Virus record (IMG/VR): IMGVR_UViG_3300008111_000002
Location: 1 to 64,000 of that record
Reading direction: 5' to 3' (one strand)
DNA length: 64,000 nucleotides
Source of the DNA: a virus
The stretch's first letter is position 1. Each line of letters opens with the position of its first letter. Below are positions 49,559 through 58,540 of the stretch, one piece after another. The notes under the pieces are model-generated. The model had not been told where the DNA came from, did not search any database, and was given only the letters and a program-made list of their open reading frames with translations. The position numbers were made by a program, and so were the translations under genes.

Positions 49559-49846
49559 ATGAGTAGACCTAAACCAAAAGTTCTTTTAGAATACGGAAGT
49601 AAGGACAATTATAAATTAGAACAGATTTTAGAAGCGGAAGCAATTTGGGCCGTATTCTATAAGGGCCAGCCCTTTAATCTAAAAAGCGGAAGTATGGTTG
49701 CAAGCTATCCTGGACCAAAATATAAAAAAGTTTCATTTAGTAATCCAGGCCATGCGCACAACCTTGCTAAAAAATTAAATAAAATGTTTAAGACTTCTGA
49801 CTTCTCAGTTTATAAGTTGACTACCGGTGAAGAAATCAAAAATTAA
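49559..49846 (+). CDS. Small conserved protein, unknown function
   Basis: 95 residues (MSRPKPKVLLEYGSKDNYKL...). Alpha/beta; EAEAIWAVFYKGQPFNLKSG and Y-P-G-P-K-Y-K-K-V-S-F are the conserved-looking parts. Start codon adjoins a stable hairpin and a late box, so it is probably made late. It overlaps the next gene by 20 bp. Confidence 0.75.
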   Translation: MSRPKPKVLLEYGSKDNYKLEQILEAEAIWAVFYKGQPFNLKSGSMVASYPGPKYKKVSFSNPGHAHNLAKKLNKMFKTSDFSVYKLTTGEEIKN

Positions 49847-50246
49847 AATTGAACAAAAAGATCAATTTACAACTGTTTTTTTAAAAGCAGCAAGTATTGA
49901 AATAACTGATACAAAATTTAAAGATTATAAAAATGCTTGGTGGCTAAACTTTAGACATAAAGACGACGGCGGACTACGATTATCAGATCAAGGAATTGAG
50001 TTCGTTCAAAAATATGCAGACATAAAAACATATTTTATAGAATTTCCAGAAGATTTAAAAATTACACCTCAAATTTTAGTCTGGCTCGACAACTTTATTA
50101 AATCCCCATATCATATAGGAAAAAAAGGAATAACTGTGCTGTCCGAAATAGCTGCATTTGAGTTATACTTATTTTCCGGAGATGTTCAAAAACTTGGCTC
50201 AAACAAAGCTATGGCCAAGAGATTTGCTCAAGATTTAAACAATTAA
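49827..50246 (+). CDS. Conserved protein, unknown function
   Basis: 139 residues from a GTG start. Alpha/beta protein with YKNAWWLNFRHKDDGGLRLS and a C-terminal FELYLFSGDVQKLGSNKAMA segment. No catalytic signature is seen. GGTGAAGAAATC is the start context; the start is uncertain by a few codons. Confidence 0.65.
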   Translation: MKKSKIKIEQKDQFTTVFLKAASIEITDTKFKDYKNAWWLNFRHKDDGGLRLSDQGIEFVQKYADIKTYFIEFPEDLKITPQILVWLDNFIKSPYHIGKKGITVLSEIAAFELYLFSGDVQKLGSNKAMAKRFAQDLNN

Positions 50247-50270
50247 ATCCTGTCTGATTTAAATATTATC

Positions 50271-50543
50271 ATGAAACTTAACCCATTGAGTATTTGTAAG
50301 AAAAGAAAAGTAAATTTTTTACCAGTACATTTTTCTAAAATAGCCGTCAATGACGAGAGCTTATTTTTTGATAACGGTTTGGTAGATTGGATTGAAAACA
50401 AACTCAACGGAAGATATGCTATTGTAACATTACCTTATGTAATAGAAAATAGCAAAACAACTACTAAAACTTTTGTAGCCTTTGAGGATTCAAAAGAATT
50501 AACATATTTTATGTTAGCTTACCCAAATTTAAGGAGAAACTGA
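50271..50543 (+). CDS. Small conserved protein, unknown function
   Basis: 90 residues (MKLNPLSICKKRKVNFLPVH...). Beta-type core around GRYAIVTLPYVIENSKTTTK. A TTTAAATA string upstream weakly resembles a late box, but no ribosome binding site is obvious. One-base overlap with the next gene (TGATG). Function unknown. Confidence 0.65.
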   Translation: MKLNPLSICKKRKVNFLPVHFSKIAVNDESLFFDNGLVDWIENKLNGRYAIVTLPYVIENSKTTTKTFVAFEDSKELTYFMLAYPNLRRN

Positions 50544-50773
50544 TGAACGAAGAACAAATGACACAGACTGCACCAGAAGCAGCAGCAGCACCTACACAAG
50601 CTGCACCAGAAAAAGAAGGAACAGAATTAAATATTGGCGACCTTCAATCATTAAAAGCAATTATTGATATTGCAAGTCAACGCGGAGCATTTAAAGCAAC
50701 TGAACTAGAAGCTGTTGGAAAAACGTATAATCGTTTAAACAAGTTTTTAGAAGAAGTAGCTAAAGGACAATAA
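50543..50773 (+). CDS. Small acidic Ala-rich protein
   Basis: 76 residues. Ala/Pro/Thr/Glu-rich first half (QTAPEAAAAPTQAAPEKEGT), then a helical domain (LQSLKAIIDIASQRGAFKAT). Such proteins are seen in T4-like marine phages next to structural genes. AAGGAGAAACTG upstream is a strong ribosome site. Role unknown. Confidence 0.75.
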   Translation: MNEEQMTQTAPEAAAAPTQAAPEKEGTELNIGDLQSLKAIIDIASQRGAFKATELEAVGKTYNRLNKFLEEVAKGQ

Positions 50774-50775
50774 TT

Positions 50776-51438
50776 ATGGCAATTAAGCACGTAGGCAAAA
50801 TGAAAAACAACGGAGCAAAAGTTCTTGTTGCTTTTCGTACATTGCCCGGAGATCCGTATTTTGCATTAGTAGTTGGTACAGCTAGTTTAAGTGATTCATA
50901 CCACAATGCAATCATTACACTAGTTGAAAGCCAACAAGCACAAGATGCTAATGAACTAGGAGAAATCCTTGGAATTAGACATTTTCCAGATGGAAGATTA
51001 ATGTTAGAAGCCATGCACGTAGATGGAAAATTAGTTAAAGTTCCAACATCAGATGTATTAATGACACCTGATACTAGTAATATGGTCCCGTTATCAGAAT
51101 TAAATGCTCTAATAGCCGAACAACGGGGTGTAGCTATTGATGAGTTAGTGAATTTTATTGGTCACACTGCCGGATCCTCAATTGAAGAAGTTGCAAGAGT
51201 GAATGAAATTCCTTCAGAAACAGCAACTTTGCCAACGGGCAATGACACATCAAAAACTACTTCTGCTAGTGTGAATCAAACAGATAATGCACTGTTAACT
51301 GATAAAGATTTGGCTCGCTCCTATCGTAGCCAAGCAGATTCTATGTATAAAGAAGCTGCTAAGTTGCGTAAACAGGCAGACGAATTAGATCCACCACAGA
51401 AAAAAACTACAAAGGCTAAAGAAACATCTGATGCCTAA
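50776..51438 (+). CDS. Conserved protein with helical tail, unknown function
   Basis: 220 residues. The N-terminal 100 residues form an alpha/beta domain (VLVAFRTLPGDPYFALVVGT), a Thr/Ser-rich linker follows, and the C terminus is a basic helix (YRSQADSMYKEAAKLRKQAD). Short spacing to the Ala-rich protein and an 8-bp overlap with the next gene point to one operon. No family recognised. Confidence 0.75.
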   Translation: MAIKHVGKMKNNGAKVLVAFRTLPGDPYFALVVGTASLSDSYHNAIITLVESQQAQDANELGEILGIRHFPDGRLMLEAMHVDGKLVKVPTSDVLMTPDTSNMVPLSELNALIAEQRGVAIDELVNFIGHTAGSSIEEVARVNEIPSETATLPTGNDTSKTTSASVNQTDNALLTDKDLARSYRSQADSMYKEAAKLRKQADELDPPQKKTTKAKETSDA

Positions 51439-51736
51439 AAAATTTTTTCGACCGCCAGAAAAAGTTGTTAATGAATGGCCGGAAATTTTTGAGGACATGT
51501 ATATGAGCACCATGCCTCTCTATTATACAAAATCTATGCAGATTAAATTTGATAATGGGAGGATATGGCAGCTCAATATACAAGAGTTAGTAGTTGAACA
51601 TGGTAGTGATGAATTATCTACTAAACTATTAGAAACATTTAAAGAATATCAACAAGACATCACCGGTGTAGATTTTGAAATTGATATCGATAAATTAAAA
51701 AAAGATATTAAAAAATCAATTAAGAAAATTCTTTAA
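51431..51736 (+). CDS. Small conserved protein, last plus-strand gene
   Basis: 101 residues (MPKKFFRPPEKVVNEWPEIF...). Acidic/basic helical C terminus rich in Lys-Ile-Asp. It converges on the minus-strand cluster, and the two genes overlap tail to tail by 17 bp (51720-51736), with no evident terminator between. Function unknown. Confidence 0.7.
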   Translation: MPKKFFRPPEKVVNEWPEIFEDMYMSTMPLYYTKSMQIKFDNGRIWQLNIQELVVEHGSDELSTKLLETFKEYQQDITGVDFEIDIDKLKKDIKKSIKKIL

Positions 51737-52925
51737 AATACTTTTTAGTACTAGATACAATTTCATCAAGGTATTGTTTTCTAAAGTCTAATTGTTTATA
51801 AATGTATAAATTATGTTCAACGATTGACAACCATTTGTTATAATATTTTTCTTTATCATCATTTATCCAAGATAAAAAAGATTCGTGAAATTTAGCGAAT
51901 CTTTTTTTATGATCCGCAATATCGTCATAACTTGTATCTATGAAATCAGTTCTAAATCCATAATTTTGTAATTTTTTTAATATTCCAACTTGTCCAAGTA
52001 TAATAAATGGATGTCCCATAGCAATTGGGCGAAATGTTTTTTCTGTTATAAACATTCCCGGATCCTCAAAAAAAGTTTCTGTTGAAACGGTTAAGAATGT
52101 ATTTTCAAAAATACATAAATTACTTTTTCCAGCAAGATGTGCTGTTCTTAATTCTTCTGTCGAAACATCAGCTTCTATTGGATATTGTGTTTTTAAAGTT
52201 TTACTATAAGTTTCCGATGATTCATCTAAAAATGTAGGATTTAATGATTCTAAATTAGTATCAAAAAAAGATCCACCAGAAACGATTCCTCGAGATAGTA
52301 AATTATTTTTTGCTAAAAAATATAAATGATCTGTTCTATGACTTCTGTGCGCCCTGTTTAAGCTATTAAAAAGTTTAGCACGATTCTTTATTGATTTATA
52401 AAAAATAGGATCATATTGTTTTTTCCAAGCCTCTCCAACCCATTCTATACCTTCAATAAATTCTAAAGTTGGTTTTAGATTATTTTGCCGACACCACTTA
52501 TTGTATTGTTCTTTTGCTTTTAAATTTCCAGATACGATTAGTACACTCTTAGAAGGTAATTCTAATTTATCAAAAGATTCTGTCAGGTATCTATAACAAT
52601 CATATTTTGATGTAAAACTATCTCCTTCAACTACAGAAATTATTACGATTCTTAATTTTTTTTGTTTTGTAGCCTCTATCACATGAATCGGAATATTATC
52701 TAAAATTTTAAAACTATCTTGATGTTCGTCTGTACACCAATCATAAGAATGTCTACTAACTTCAATAAAATATATTCCGGGATAATCATAATTTTTACTA
52801 CAAACAAATTCTAATTCAGGATGTGTATTTCTTTTAACAAAATATTCATAAGGTCTGACATTTTTTACCTGATCTATATGAGAAAGATTTATTTCATTCT
52901 GATTATCAAAATAACACTGTATCAT
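51720..52925 (-). CDS. TEK-motif glycosyltransferase-like protein A
   Basis: 401 residues. Shares its C-terminal core with three other proteins of the cluster (53515, 56436, 58541): E-T-F-F-E-D-P-G-M-F-I-T-E-K-T-F-R-P-I-A then G-H-P-F-I-I-L-G, about 45 residues, then S-Y-D-D-x3-D-x3-R-F. The F-E-N...TEK-[x]n-G-x-P-[FV] pattern resembles the donor-binding motif of GT10 fucosyltransferases, so a GT-B-type glycosyl transfer role is inferred. The N-terminal 200 residues differ from the paralogues, as expected for acceptor binding. Last gene of the minus-strand operon. Confidence 0.65.
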   Translation of the reverse strand: MIQCYFDNQNEINLSHIDQVKNVRPYEYFVKRNTHPELEFVCSKNYDYPGIYFIEVSRHSYDWCTDEHQDSFKILDNIPIHVIEATKQKKLRIVIISVVEGDSFTSKYDCYRYLTESFDKLELPSKSVLIVSGNLKAKEQYNKWCRQNNLKPTLEFIEGIEWVGEAWKKQYDPIFYKSIKNRAKLFNSLNRAHRSHRTDHLYFLAKNNLLSRGIVSGGSFFDTNLESLNPTFLDESSETYSKTLKTQYPIEADVSTEELRTAHLAGKSNLCIFENTFLTVSTETFFEDPGMFITEKTFRPIAMGHPFIILGQVGILKKLQNYGFRTDFIDTSYDDIADHKKRFAKFHESFLSWINDDKEKYYNKWLSIVEHNLYIYKQLDFRKQYLDEIVSSTKKYFKEFS

Positions 52926-53514
52926 ATCCCCTCGCTAGTATCACACCATTATTTTGAGAATAAACAATTCTGTAATTACGACTGACCAGGAACGGCACAA
53001 CAGCAGAGCATTTTCCTATATAAATTCCGCTATGTTCTTGCAACGGTGTATCATCGCAAATAATAATAGACTTATCAGACATATAAGGATAACAATTTAT
53101 CATTTGATTTAAATGTTCTGCTACACAATTAAGATTAGTCCATTCTAAATTAAATTTTTCTCGATATAAATTTTTTAATCCAGTTTCATCTGGTTTCATT
53201 GGACGATGATTCCAATCATAATTATCTAGATATAAAATTTTTATTTTTTTGTTAAGAGTTGGTAAAACTTCCTTGGTCCATTTTGATCCGTCGCTGACCA
53301 CAAAGGTAGTATTTGTTAAATGAGATAAATTATTTCTAGCAGATTCTGATATATCAACACTATAAAAAGGAACGTTAAATTTCTTCGAATGCAAATTAAA
53401 AAATTCAGTAGAACCTTCTCCCCTCTCGCTACCGATTTCTAATATAATGTCTTTATGCTGATCGTATTCAGCATATAGAATGAAGGGAATCGAGTTTTTA
53501 TGAAAGTTTGCCAT
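52906..53514 (-). CDS. Class I SAM-dependent methyltransferase-like protein
   Basis: 202 residues. Motif I ILEIGSERGEGSTEFF (about 24-39), motif II Y-S-V-D-I-S, and K-I-L-Y-L-D-N-Y-D-W-N support a Rossmann methyltransferase of the sugar/macrolide O-methyltransferase type. The C-terminal IIICDDTPLQEHSGIYIGKC is compatible with a metal-assisted family. Likely methylates a sugar or glycan made by the neighbouring enzymes. It overlaps the TEK-motif gene by 20 bp. Confidence 0.7.
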   Translation of the reverse strand: MANFHKNSIPFILYAEYDQHKDIILEIGSERGEGSTEFFNLHSKKFNVPFYSVDISESARNNLSHLTNTTFVVSDGSKWTKEVLPTLNKKIKILYLDNYDWNHRPMKPDETGLKNLYREKFNLEWTNLNCVAEHLNQMINCYPYMSDKSIIICDDTPLQEHSGIYIGKCSAVVPFLVSRNYRIVYSQNNGVILARGYDTVLF

Positions 53515-54600
53515 TTAGTAAATCCTTGCTGGGGTCCATTTCATATCTTTTAAAAAAAAGAAAAAATAATCGTCGGTCATTCCGTATAATTTAAAAGGTC
53601 TATCTTCTAACATAAATTTTAATGCCTCTGGAACTATTCTTTGTTTATCATACATAATTTCTATAATTTTAGATTTATTATGAATCAATTTAGGAAGAAG
53701 TTTAAAATACAAATTCTGTAATTCTGGCTCTGATAAATTTATAATCGATCTAATATTTTCAATGATTCCGGAAATTCTATCTTCTAATAAATCGCAATCG
53801 TCAAAACTATAATCAAATATTTCATCATATAATTTCAAATTAAATTTTTTACAAAAATAATCTTTATAAAAATGTTTGCAGCTAAGAACTAAAAAAGGTT
53901 TAAACCAAGCAATACTTCTTAATGTCTTTTCAGTTAAATGAAATCTACCTTCTTCAAACCAAGTTTCGTTAATAATATCAACAAAACAGTTTTCTATACT
54001 TTTGGGTTTTCTAAAATGTTCTGTAGAATCTTTTGAATATAGATCTTCATCCATTCGTATTCTACCATCATAATATCTCCATCTACAATGATGATCTCTT
54101 AATACTTCGTTCGCTCTGGTAAAAGTTACCATACCCTTGTCAATCCATCCCTCTTTAGCTAATGCATCAACCATTTTAATTCTATGTTCTGCAACACGCA
54201 CATTATAACAACTATAATAATATCTAAAATTTCTAGGACCTCGCATATAAGGAACAATCGCTACTCCCTGATCGTATTTTTCAGGAAAAGACATGTTGTT
54301 AATAAATGATGGAAATGCAGTAATAATATTACCATAAGATGTTTCACATTTTACATGAGGGTGCAACCATTTATCTAAATGTGGTGTTACAACATTTATA
54401 ATTTTATTATTTTTGATACACCAATCTTTCAAATGTATAAAAGCATTTCCATATAATTCCTCTATCGCCACTTCTGTTACGCTATGAACAATAATTTTAT
54501 CGGGGTTTATTTCTTCAATTGATTTAGATAAAAATAACCATTCGTCATCTGTACTAGGAAATAATGAATGACAATTTTGAATAATATATGCTTTTATCAT
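53515..54600 (-). CDS. TEK-motif glycosyltransferase-like protein B
   Basis: 361 residues. The most diverged member: N-E-T-W-F-E-E-G-R-F-H-L-T-E-K-T-L-R-S-I-A then K-P-F-L-V-L-S (about residues 217-243), later F-D-Y-S-F-D-D-C-D. The usual Pro after the K/R is Ser here. Same inferred GT role as its paralogues. Overlaps the dehydrogenase gene by 4 bp (ATGA) and abuts the methyltransferase gene. Confidence 0.6.
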   Translation of the reverse strand: MIKAYIIQNCHSLFPSTDDEWLFLSKSIEEINPDKIIVHSVTEVAIEELYGNAFIHLKDWCIKNNKIINVVTPHLDKWLHPHVKCETSYGNIITAFPSFINNMSFPEKYDQGVAIVPYMRGPRNFRYYYSCYNVRVAEHRIKMVDALAKEGWIDKGMVTFTRANEVLRDHHCRWRYYDGRIRMDEDLYSKDSTEHFRKPKSIENCFVDIINETWFEEGRFHLTEKTLRSIAWFKPFLVLSCKHFYKDYFCKKFNLKLYDEIFDYSFDDCDLLEDRISGIIENIRSIINLSEPELQNLYFKLLPKLIHNKSKIIEIMYDKQRIVPEALKFMLEDRPFKLYGMTDDYFFFFLKDMKWTPARIY

Positions 54601-55727
54601 GTTATATTAAATACTGGTTCGATTAAATTGTTAATAAATTTTAAATTATTATATTTTGACAAATATAATTTTATATCAGGAGTGAGGTATACAGTGTCTT
54701 TGACATAAACTGTATAATTTTCTTTTAAAAATTTTTCGCACAATTTTAATTGATGACTTTCTTCAAAAATATCAATTCCCTTTTTATATGAAACATATTC
54801 AAAATAAAAAGGAAGACGTTTTATATTTTGTTCTATATAATACTGCTTTAAGAATTCTAAATGATCAAGATTAAAATCGTCTATCATTTTTCCAAAATTA
54901 AAACTATTTCCAGAATCCATTAACGCATTTCCAAATGCTCTATTATCTCTAGGTAAACATGGACCTCCGAATCCAAATCCGTAATTTAAAAAATCATTTC
55001 CTATGCGTCGATCAGTGCCAATTGTTGATAACACGATATCTATTTCAGAGAATAATTTGTTTTTTATTAAATATTGACCAACCAAATTAGCAAAACTTAT
55101 TTTTAAAGTTAAAAACGAATTAATAGCAATCTTTGTAATTTCTGCTGATCTGAAAGACATTGTTTTTACTTCAGAATTAACTTCTTGAAAAGATTTATAT
55201 ACCTTTATTAATTTATTAATCGAATCAATATCTTCTCCGCCGATTAATACTAAATCAGCTTTTTTTAAATCTTGTATGATCGACCCTTGGGCAATAAATT
55301 CTGGATTGTATAACAATGATGCTCCAGTATCTTTTAAAATATTATTAAAAATTTCGCAATCACCCGGATTAACCGTCGATGTAATAACAATAATCTTATT
55401 GAATAAATTTACTTTTTTAAATTCAGAAAATATATTAAAAATAGATGTTACGTCGTATTTTCCGTTATCTAAAGAAGGTGTCGAAACAATAATAAAGATT
55501 ATATCTGATTTATCAATTAATTCTTTGTTATCTGATGTTGCTGATAATTTTTTTGATTCGATGAGGTATTGATTTACAAATGGTTCATTTGAATAAAATT
55601 TTTTATCGTTTAGACTATCGACATAGGACTGATTTATGTCAGAAACAATAACATTAAAACCAGCTCTTTCGATAACGAGAGCCATTGATAATCCTAATTT
55701 TCCTGCACCGATGATACCAACATTCAT
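54597..55727 (-). CDS. UDP-sugar 6-dehydrogenase (UDP-glucose/GDP-mannose dehydrogenase family)
   Basis: 376 residues, near full length. NAD motif GAGKLG (7-12), V-S-T-P-S, N-P-E-F-I-A-Q-G-S (141-149), and catalytic Cys257 in FGFGGPCLPRD. It oxidises the C6 alcohol of a nucleotide sugar to a uronate. The C-terminal third is present but less conserved. Could be UDP-glucose, UDP-HexNAc or GDP-mannose specific; sequence alone does not decide. Distinct from the short paralogue at 13122, whose NAD loop and Cys loop differ. Confidence 0.85.
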   Translation of the reverse strand: MNVGIIGAGKLGLSMALVIERAGFNVIVSDINQSYVDSLNDKKFYSNEPFVNQYLIESKKLSATSDNKELIDKSDIIFIIVSTPSLDNGKYDVTSIFNIFSEFKKVNLFNKIIVITSTVNPGDCEIFNNILKDTGASLLYNPEFIAQGSIIQDLKKADLVLIGGEDIDSINKLIKVYKSFQEVNSEVKTMSFRSAEITKIAINSFLTLKISFANLVGQYLIKNKLFSEIDIVLSTIGTDRRIGNDFLNYGFGFGGPCLPRDNRAFGNALMDSGNSFNFGKMIDDFNLDHLEFLKQYYIEQNIKRLPFYFEYVSYKKGIDIFEESHQLKLCEKFLKENYTVYVKDTVYLTPDIKLYLSKYNNLKFINNLIEPVFNIT

Positions 55728-55734
55728 AAAAGTT

Positions 55735-56436
55735 TTAATAAAATACTGATTTGTGGGGAGACTCTAAAGGTGTTGAATTGCTCAGATAATAGATCGACAT
55801 TAAATTTTGTCTTTCGATATCCTCGGGGCAAAGTATCGGCTCTGTAAAACCATGAAAAAACTCTTGCTCATATTCCCAAAAAATTAATCTATTGGGTGTT
55901 GGCTCAACTGTTAATAATTTTTCAGTTTTAGAACGATTCCAAAATTCTAACTGTCCGTTCCATTCAGATTTCCATTCTGGATTTGAATAAATTATTAAAT
56001 TGAACGCTCGATTTAATTTTAATGAATTATTCCAATTAAAATCAATATGCAACCCCAATTGAGAATTGCGAGGAGTTGATGTTATGCCTGCTCCTAAATA
56101 ATGAGGATCGGGTATTATTCCTTCAACTCCTGTAATTTTTGTCATCCATGAAATAAAATTATGTCCTGTTAAATTTAACATTATATTCTGCAATATATCT
56201 GAACCGGTAAAATCTCGAGTTTCTTTTCTCGGACCGGAAGTATTGCCAAGATTCTTATGAATCCATTTATCAGCAGGATAGTTTCTTATATCATTACATA
56301 GATTTTTGTATATTTCTTCGGGAAAAAAATTATCAACAATTATATGTTTGATAGGTGAGGACACCTTATACTGATTTGATAAAGATTCAGTAGCATAATA
56401 TTTTTCTAAATTGTTAAAAAAACTGTTAATTTCCAT
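55735..56436 (-). CDS. 2-oxoglutarate/Fe(II)-dependent oxygenase
   Basis: 233 residues. The Fe(II) triad H130-x-D132...H195 is visible (LGLHIDFNWNN; EFFHGFTEP) with R209 as the likely 2-oxoglutarate anchor, in a double-stranded beta-helix of the prolyl-4-hydroxylase type. Hydroxylates a protein side chain, sugar or lipid; the substrate is unknown. Sits between a dehydrogenase and a TEK-motif gene, so glycan or glycoprotein hydroxylation is possible. ATG overlaps the next gene's stop by 1 bp. Confidence 0.8.
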   Translation of the reverse strand: MEINSFFNNLEKYYATESLSNQYKVSSPIKHIIVDNFFPEEIYKNLCNDIRNYPADKWIHKNLGNTSGPRKETRDFTGSDILQNIMLNLTGHNFISWMTKITGVEGIIPDPHYLGAGITSTPRNSQLGLHIDFNWNNSLKLNRAFNLIIYSNPEWKSEWNGQLEFWNRSKTEKLLTVEPTPNRLIFWEYEQEFFHGFTEPILCPEDIERQNLMSIYYLSNSTPLESPHKSVFY

Positions 56437-57581
56437 TAGAGATATTCATATATAAAATCAAAAGATGCATTAGTAAAAGAAGTTGCTTTTTGTTGCTCTA
56501 ATCTTTGATAATTTCTTTCACATATTTCTTTAATACTATTTAATAGATTATAATATTCAGATGTTGGAAGATGTACTATTCTTTCTACTTCATCAACGAT
56601 CATTTTTAATCTTGTTTGATTATCTTCTTCTTTATCATAATCTTCATTAATAAACTTACCAAAAGTTTCATAGCCCATGGATCTCAGATCTTCTAAAATG
56701 TACGGAGTTCCAAATATAATAAAAGGTTTTTTACATGCTATCGGTTTATAAATTTTTTCAGTTATAAAACTAGGAGCAGCGCCTTTTATATATTTTCCAT
56801 TCATATGGCTCAAAAAAGGATCAAAAAATGTTTCTATTGCAATGTGAAAATCAGAAGAAGCAACTGTAGAATAGGTAATATCTGCCCATTTATTATAAAC
56901 GTTATCGGTAGAATCAATTCTATGGGGTACTTTAAATAACCATTCTAAAATTTTATCAGTAATAGGAATTTTTAATTTTTTTAAATCTTCCATCATATCA
57001 GAAATAGTAAAAACTGTCTTTTCATAAGGATGTATATTATAAAAAGAATATGTAAAATCTTTTATTAAATCCCGTTCTATTAATTCACAATATAACCAAA
57101 GACGCCAATTTCTATAATTTCTACTAAGAACACTAAATTTTGATTTTGATTCAAGATTTAAGGTATCAAGATTTACCTTACTCAGTAAAAAATTAAATGT
57201 TGTAAAATTGATCCCAGATATATTTTGTTCAATTAATTTTTTTTCTAAAAATTGTTTATGAACATCATCTGCTAGCGCAATATAAATTTGTGTTGGATTA
57301 ATATTTCTTGTTTTAATTAATTCGATTACTTCGTTTAAAAAATTATAATTAAACGTTTCTCCGCAATTTTCATGAAATAATTTTGCAGACGGTGTCGTTC
57401 TTAAATGTTCCCAATGTATTTCATCAATGCAATCTTTAAATTTCACACCATGTTGTTGATCATCATAAAAGTGATGATAAAATACATCATCTGATGAAGG
57501 AACCCATGTTTTTAAATTATTAAATTTTTTATGATCAAATTTAATATGATGAAATTTTTCAGTTTTACTGTATATTGGCAT
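56436..57581 (-). CDS. TEK-motif glycosyltransferase-like protein C
   Basis: 381 residues. Core motif P-S-F-I-T-E-K-I-Y-K-P-I-A then K-K-P-F-I-I-F-G, followed by L-E-D-L-R-S-M-G-Y-E-T-F and E-D-Y-D-K-E-E-D. An upstream E-T-F-F-D-P precedes it by about 17 residues, with a longer insert than in the paralogues. Same inferred family and donor type. It overlaps the epimerase by 17 bp. Confidence 0.65.
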   Translation of the reverse strand: MPIYSKTEKFHHIKFDHKKFNNLKTWVPSSDDVFYHHFYDDQQHGVKFKDCIDEIHWEHLRTTPSAKLFHENCGETFNYNFLNEVIELIKTRNINPTQIYIALADDVHKQFLEKKLIEQNISGINFTTFNFLLSKVNLDTLNLESKSKFSVLSRNYRNWRLWLYCELIERDLIKDFTYSFYNIHPYEKTVFTISDMMEDLKKLKIPITDKILEWLFKVPHRIDSTDNVYNKWADITYSTVASSDFHIAIETFFDPFLSHMNGKYIKGAAPSFITEKIYKPIACKKPFIIFGTPYILEDLRSMGYETFGKFINEDYDKEEDNQTRLKMIVDEVERIVHLPTSEYYNLLNSIKEICERNYQRLEQQKATSFTNASFDFIYEYL

Positions 57582-58530
57582 TTACTTGTTCCTCAATCCA
57601 TTTATATGTATGGATCAACCCATATTCGAGATCCTCGCTCGGTCTCCATTCTAAAAATTTTTCAATTAAATCGTTATGGCTTGATCGTCCCATAACACCT
57701 ATTGGACCTTCAATATTGTTAATTACAATTTCTTTTTTAGCAATCTTGGCAATTAATAGTGCAAGATCATTAATAGAAATCATTCTTTCGCTTCCTAAAT
57801 TAATTGGAATATTAATATTGCTTTCCATTATTTTCAATAATCCCGTAATGCATTCGTCAATATATAAAAATGTCCTTGTTTGATTTCCAGGACCCCAAAT
57901 ATCAACTATGCCGTTGGTTGACATTGCAACTTTACGAGACAATGCTGCAGGGGCTTTTTCTCTTCCATCATTCCACGCACCGTATGGTCCATAAACATTA
58001 TGTAACCTAACTACTTTTGCATCAATGTTGTAATTTTTTCTATGTGCCAAATAAAGTCTTTCACTGAACAGTTTTTCCCAACCATATTCTGTATCTGGTT
58101 GGGCCGGATATGCAGTATGCTCTTCACATATAGGATTATCGGGATCCTCTTGATTAAATTCTGGATAAACACATGCACTACTTGTATAAAGTATTTTTTT
58201 GATACCTTTTTTAGAAGCTTCATGAATAATATTAAGATTAATCATTGCAGAGTTGTGCATTATATCAGAGTCGTGCTCACCAATTGCAATATAGCCTGTT
58301 CCTCCCATATCTGCAGCCAGTTGATAAATTTCATCGAGATTTTCAGTAATTAAATTTTCTACATTTCTTGTATCTCGCAAATCTCTAATATAAAACTCAT
58401 CTGCTTCTGTTTCTCTAAATTGATGATATTTTAAATCTACACCAATTACATAATGGCCTTGTTTTTTAAGAGCAGATACTAAATGGCCGCCAATAAATCC
58501 CCCGGCGCCGCAAACTAAAATTCTTTTCAT
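57565..58530 (-). CDS. GDP-mannose 3,5-epimerase-like NDP-sugar epimerase
   Basis: 321 residues, extended SDR. NAD motif GAGGFIGG (8-15), active-site S-S-A-C-V-Y-P-E-F (117-125) and Y149-x3-K153. The segment A-A-D-M-G-G, Cys120 in SSACVYPEF and Lys192 in GREKAPAALSRK match the two acid/base residues known in plant GDP-mannose 3,5-epimerase, which makes GDP-L-galactose and GDP-L-gulose. The last 40 residues are helical. It would feed sugar donors to the TEK-motif enzymes on either side. Confidence 0.8.
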   Translation of the reverse strand: MKRILVCGAGGFIGGHLVSALKKQGHYVIGVDLKYHQFRETEADEFYIRDLRDTRNVENLITENLDEIYQLAADMGGTGYIAIGEHDSDIMHNSAMINLNIIHEASKKGIKKILYTSSACVYPEFNQEDPDNPICEEHTAYPAQPDTEYGWEKLFSERLYLAHRKNYNIDAKVVRLHNVYGPYGAWNDGREKAPAALSRKVAMSTNGIVDIWGPGNQTRTFLYIDECITGLLKIMESNINIPINLGSERMISINDLALLIAKIAKKEIVINNIEGPIGVMGRSSHNDLIEKFLEWRPSEDLEYGLIHTYKWIEEQVNANIQ

Positions 58531-58540
58531 TTTAAGTCCT

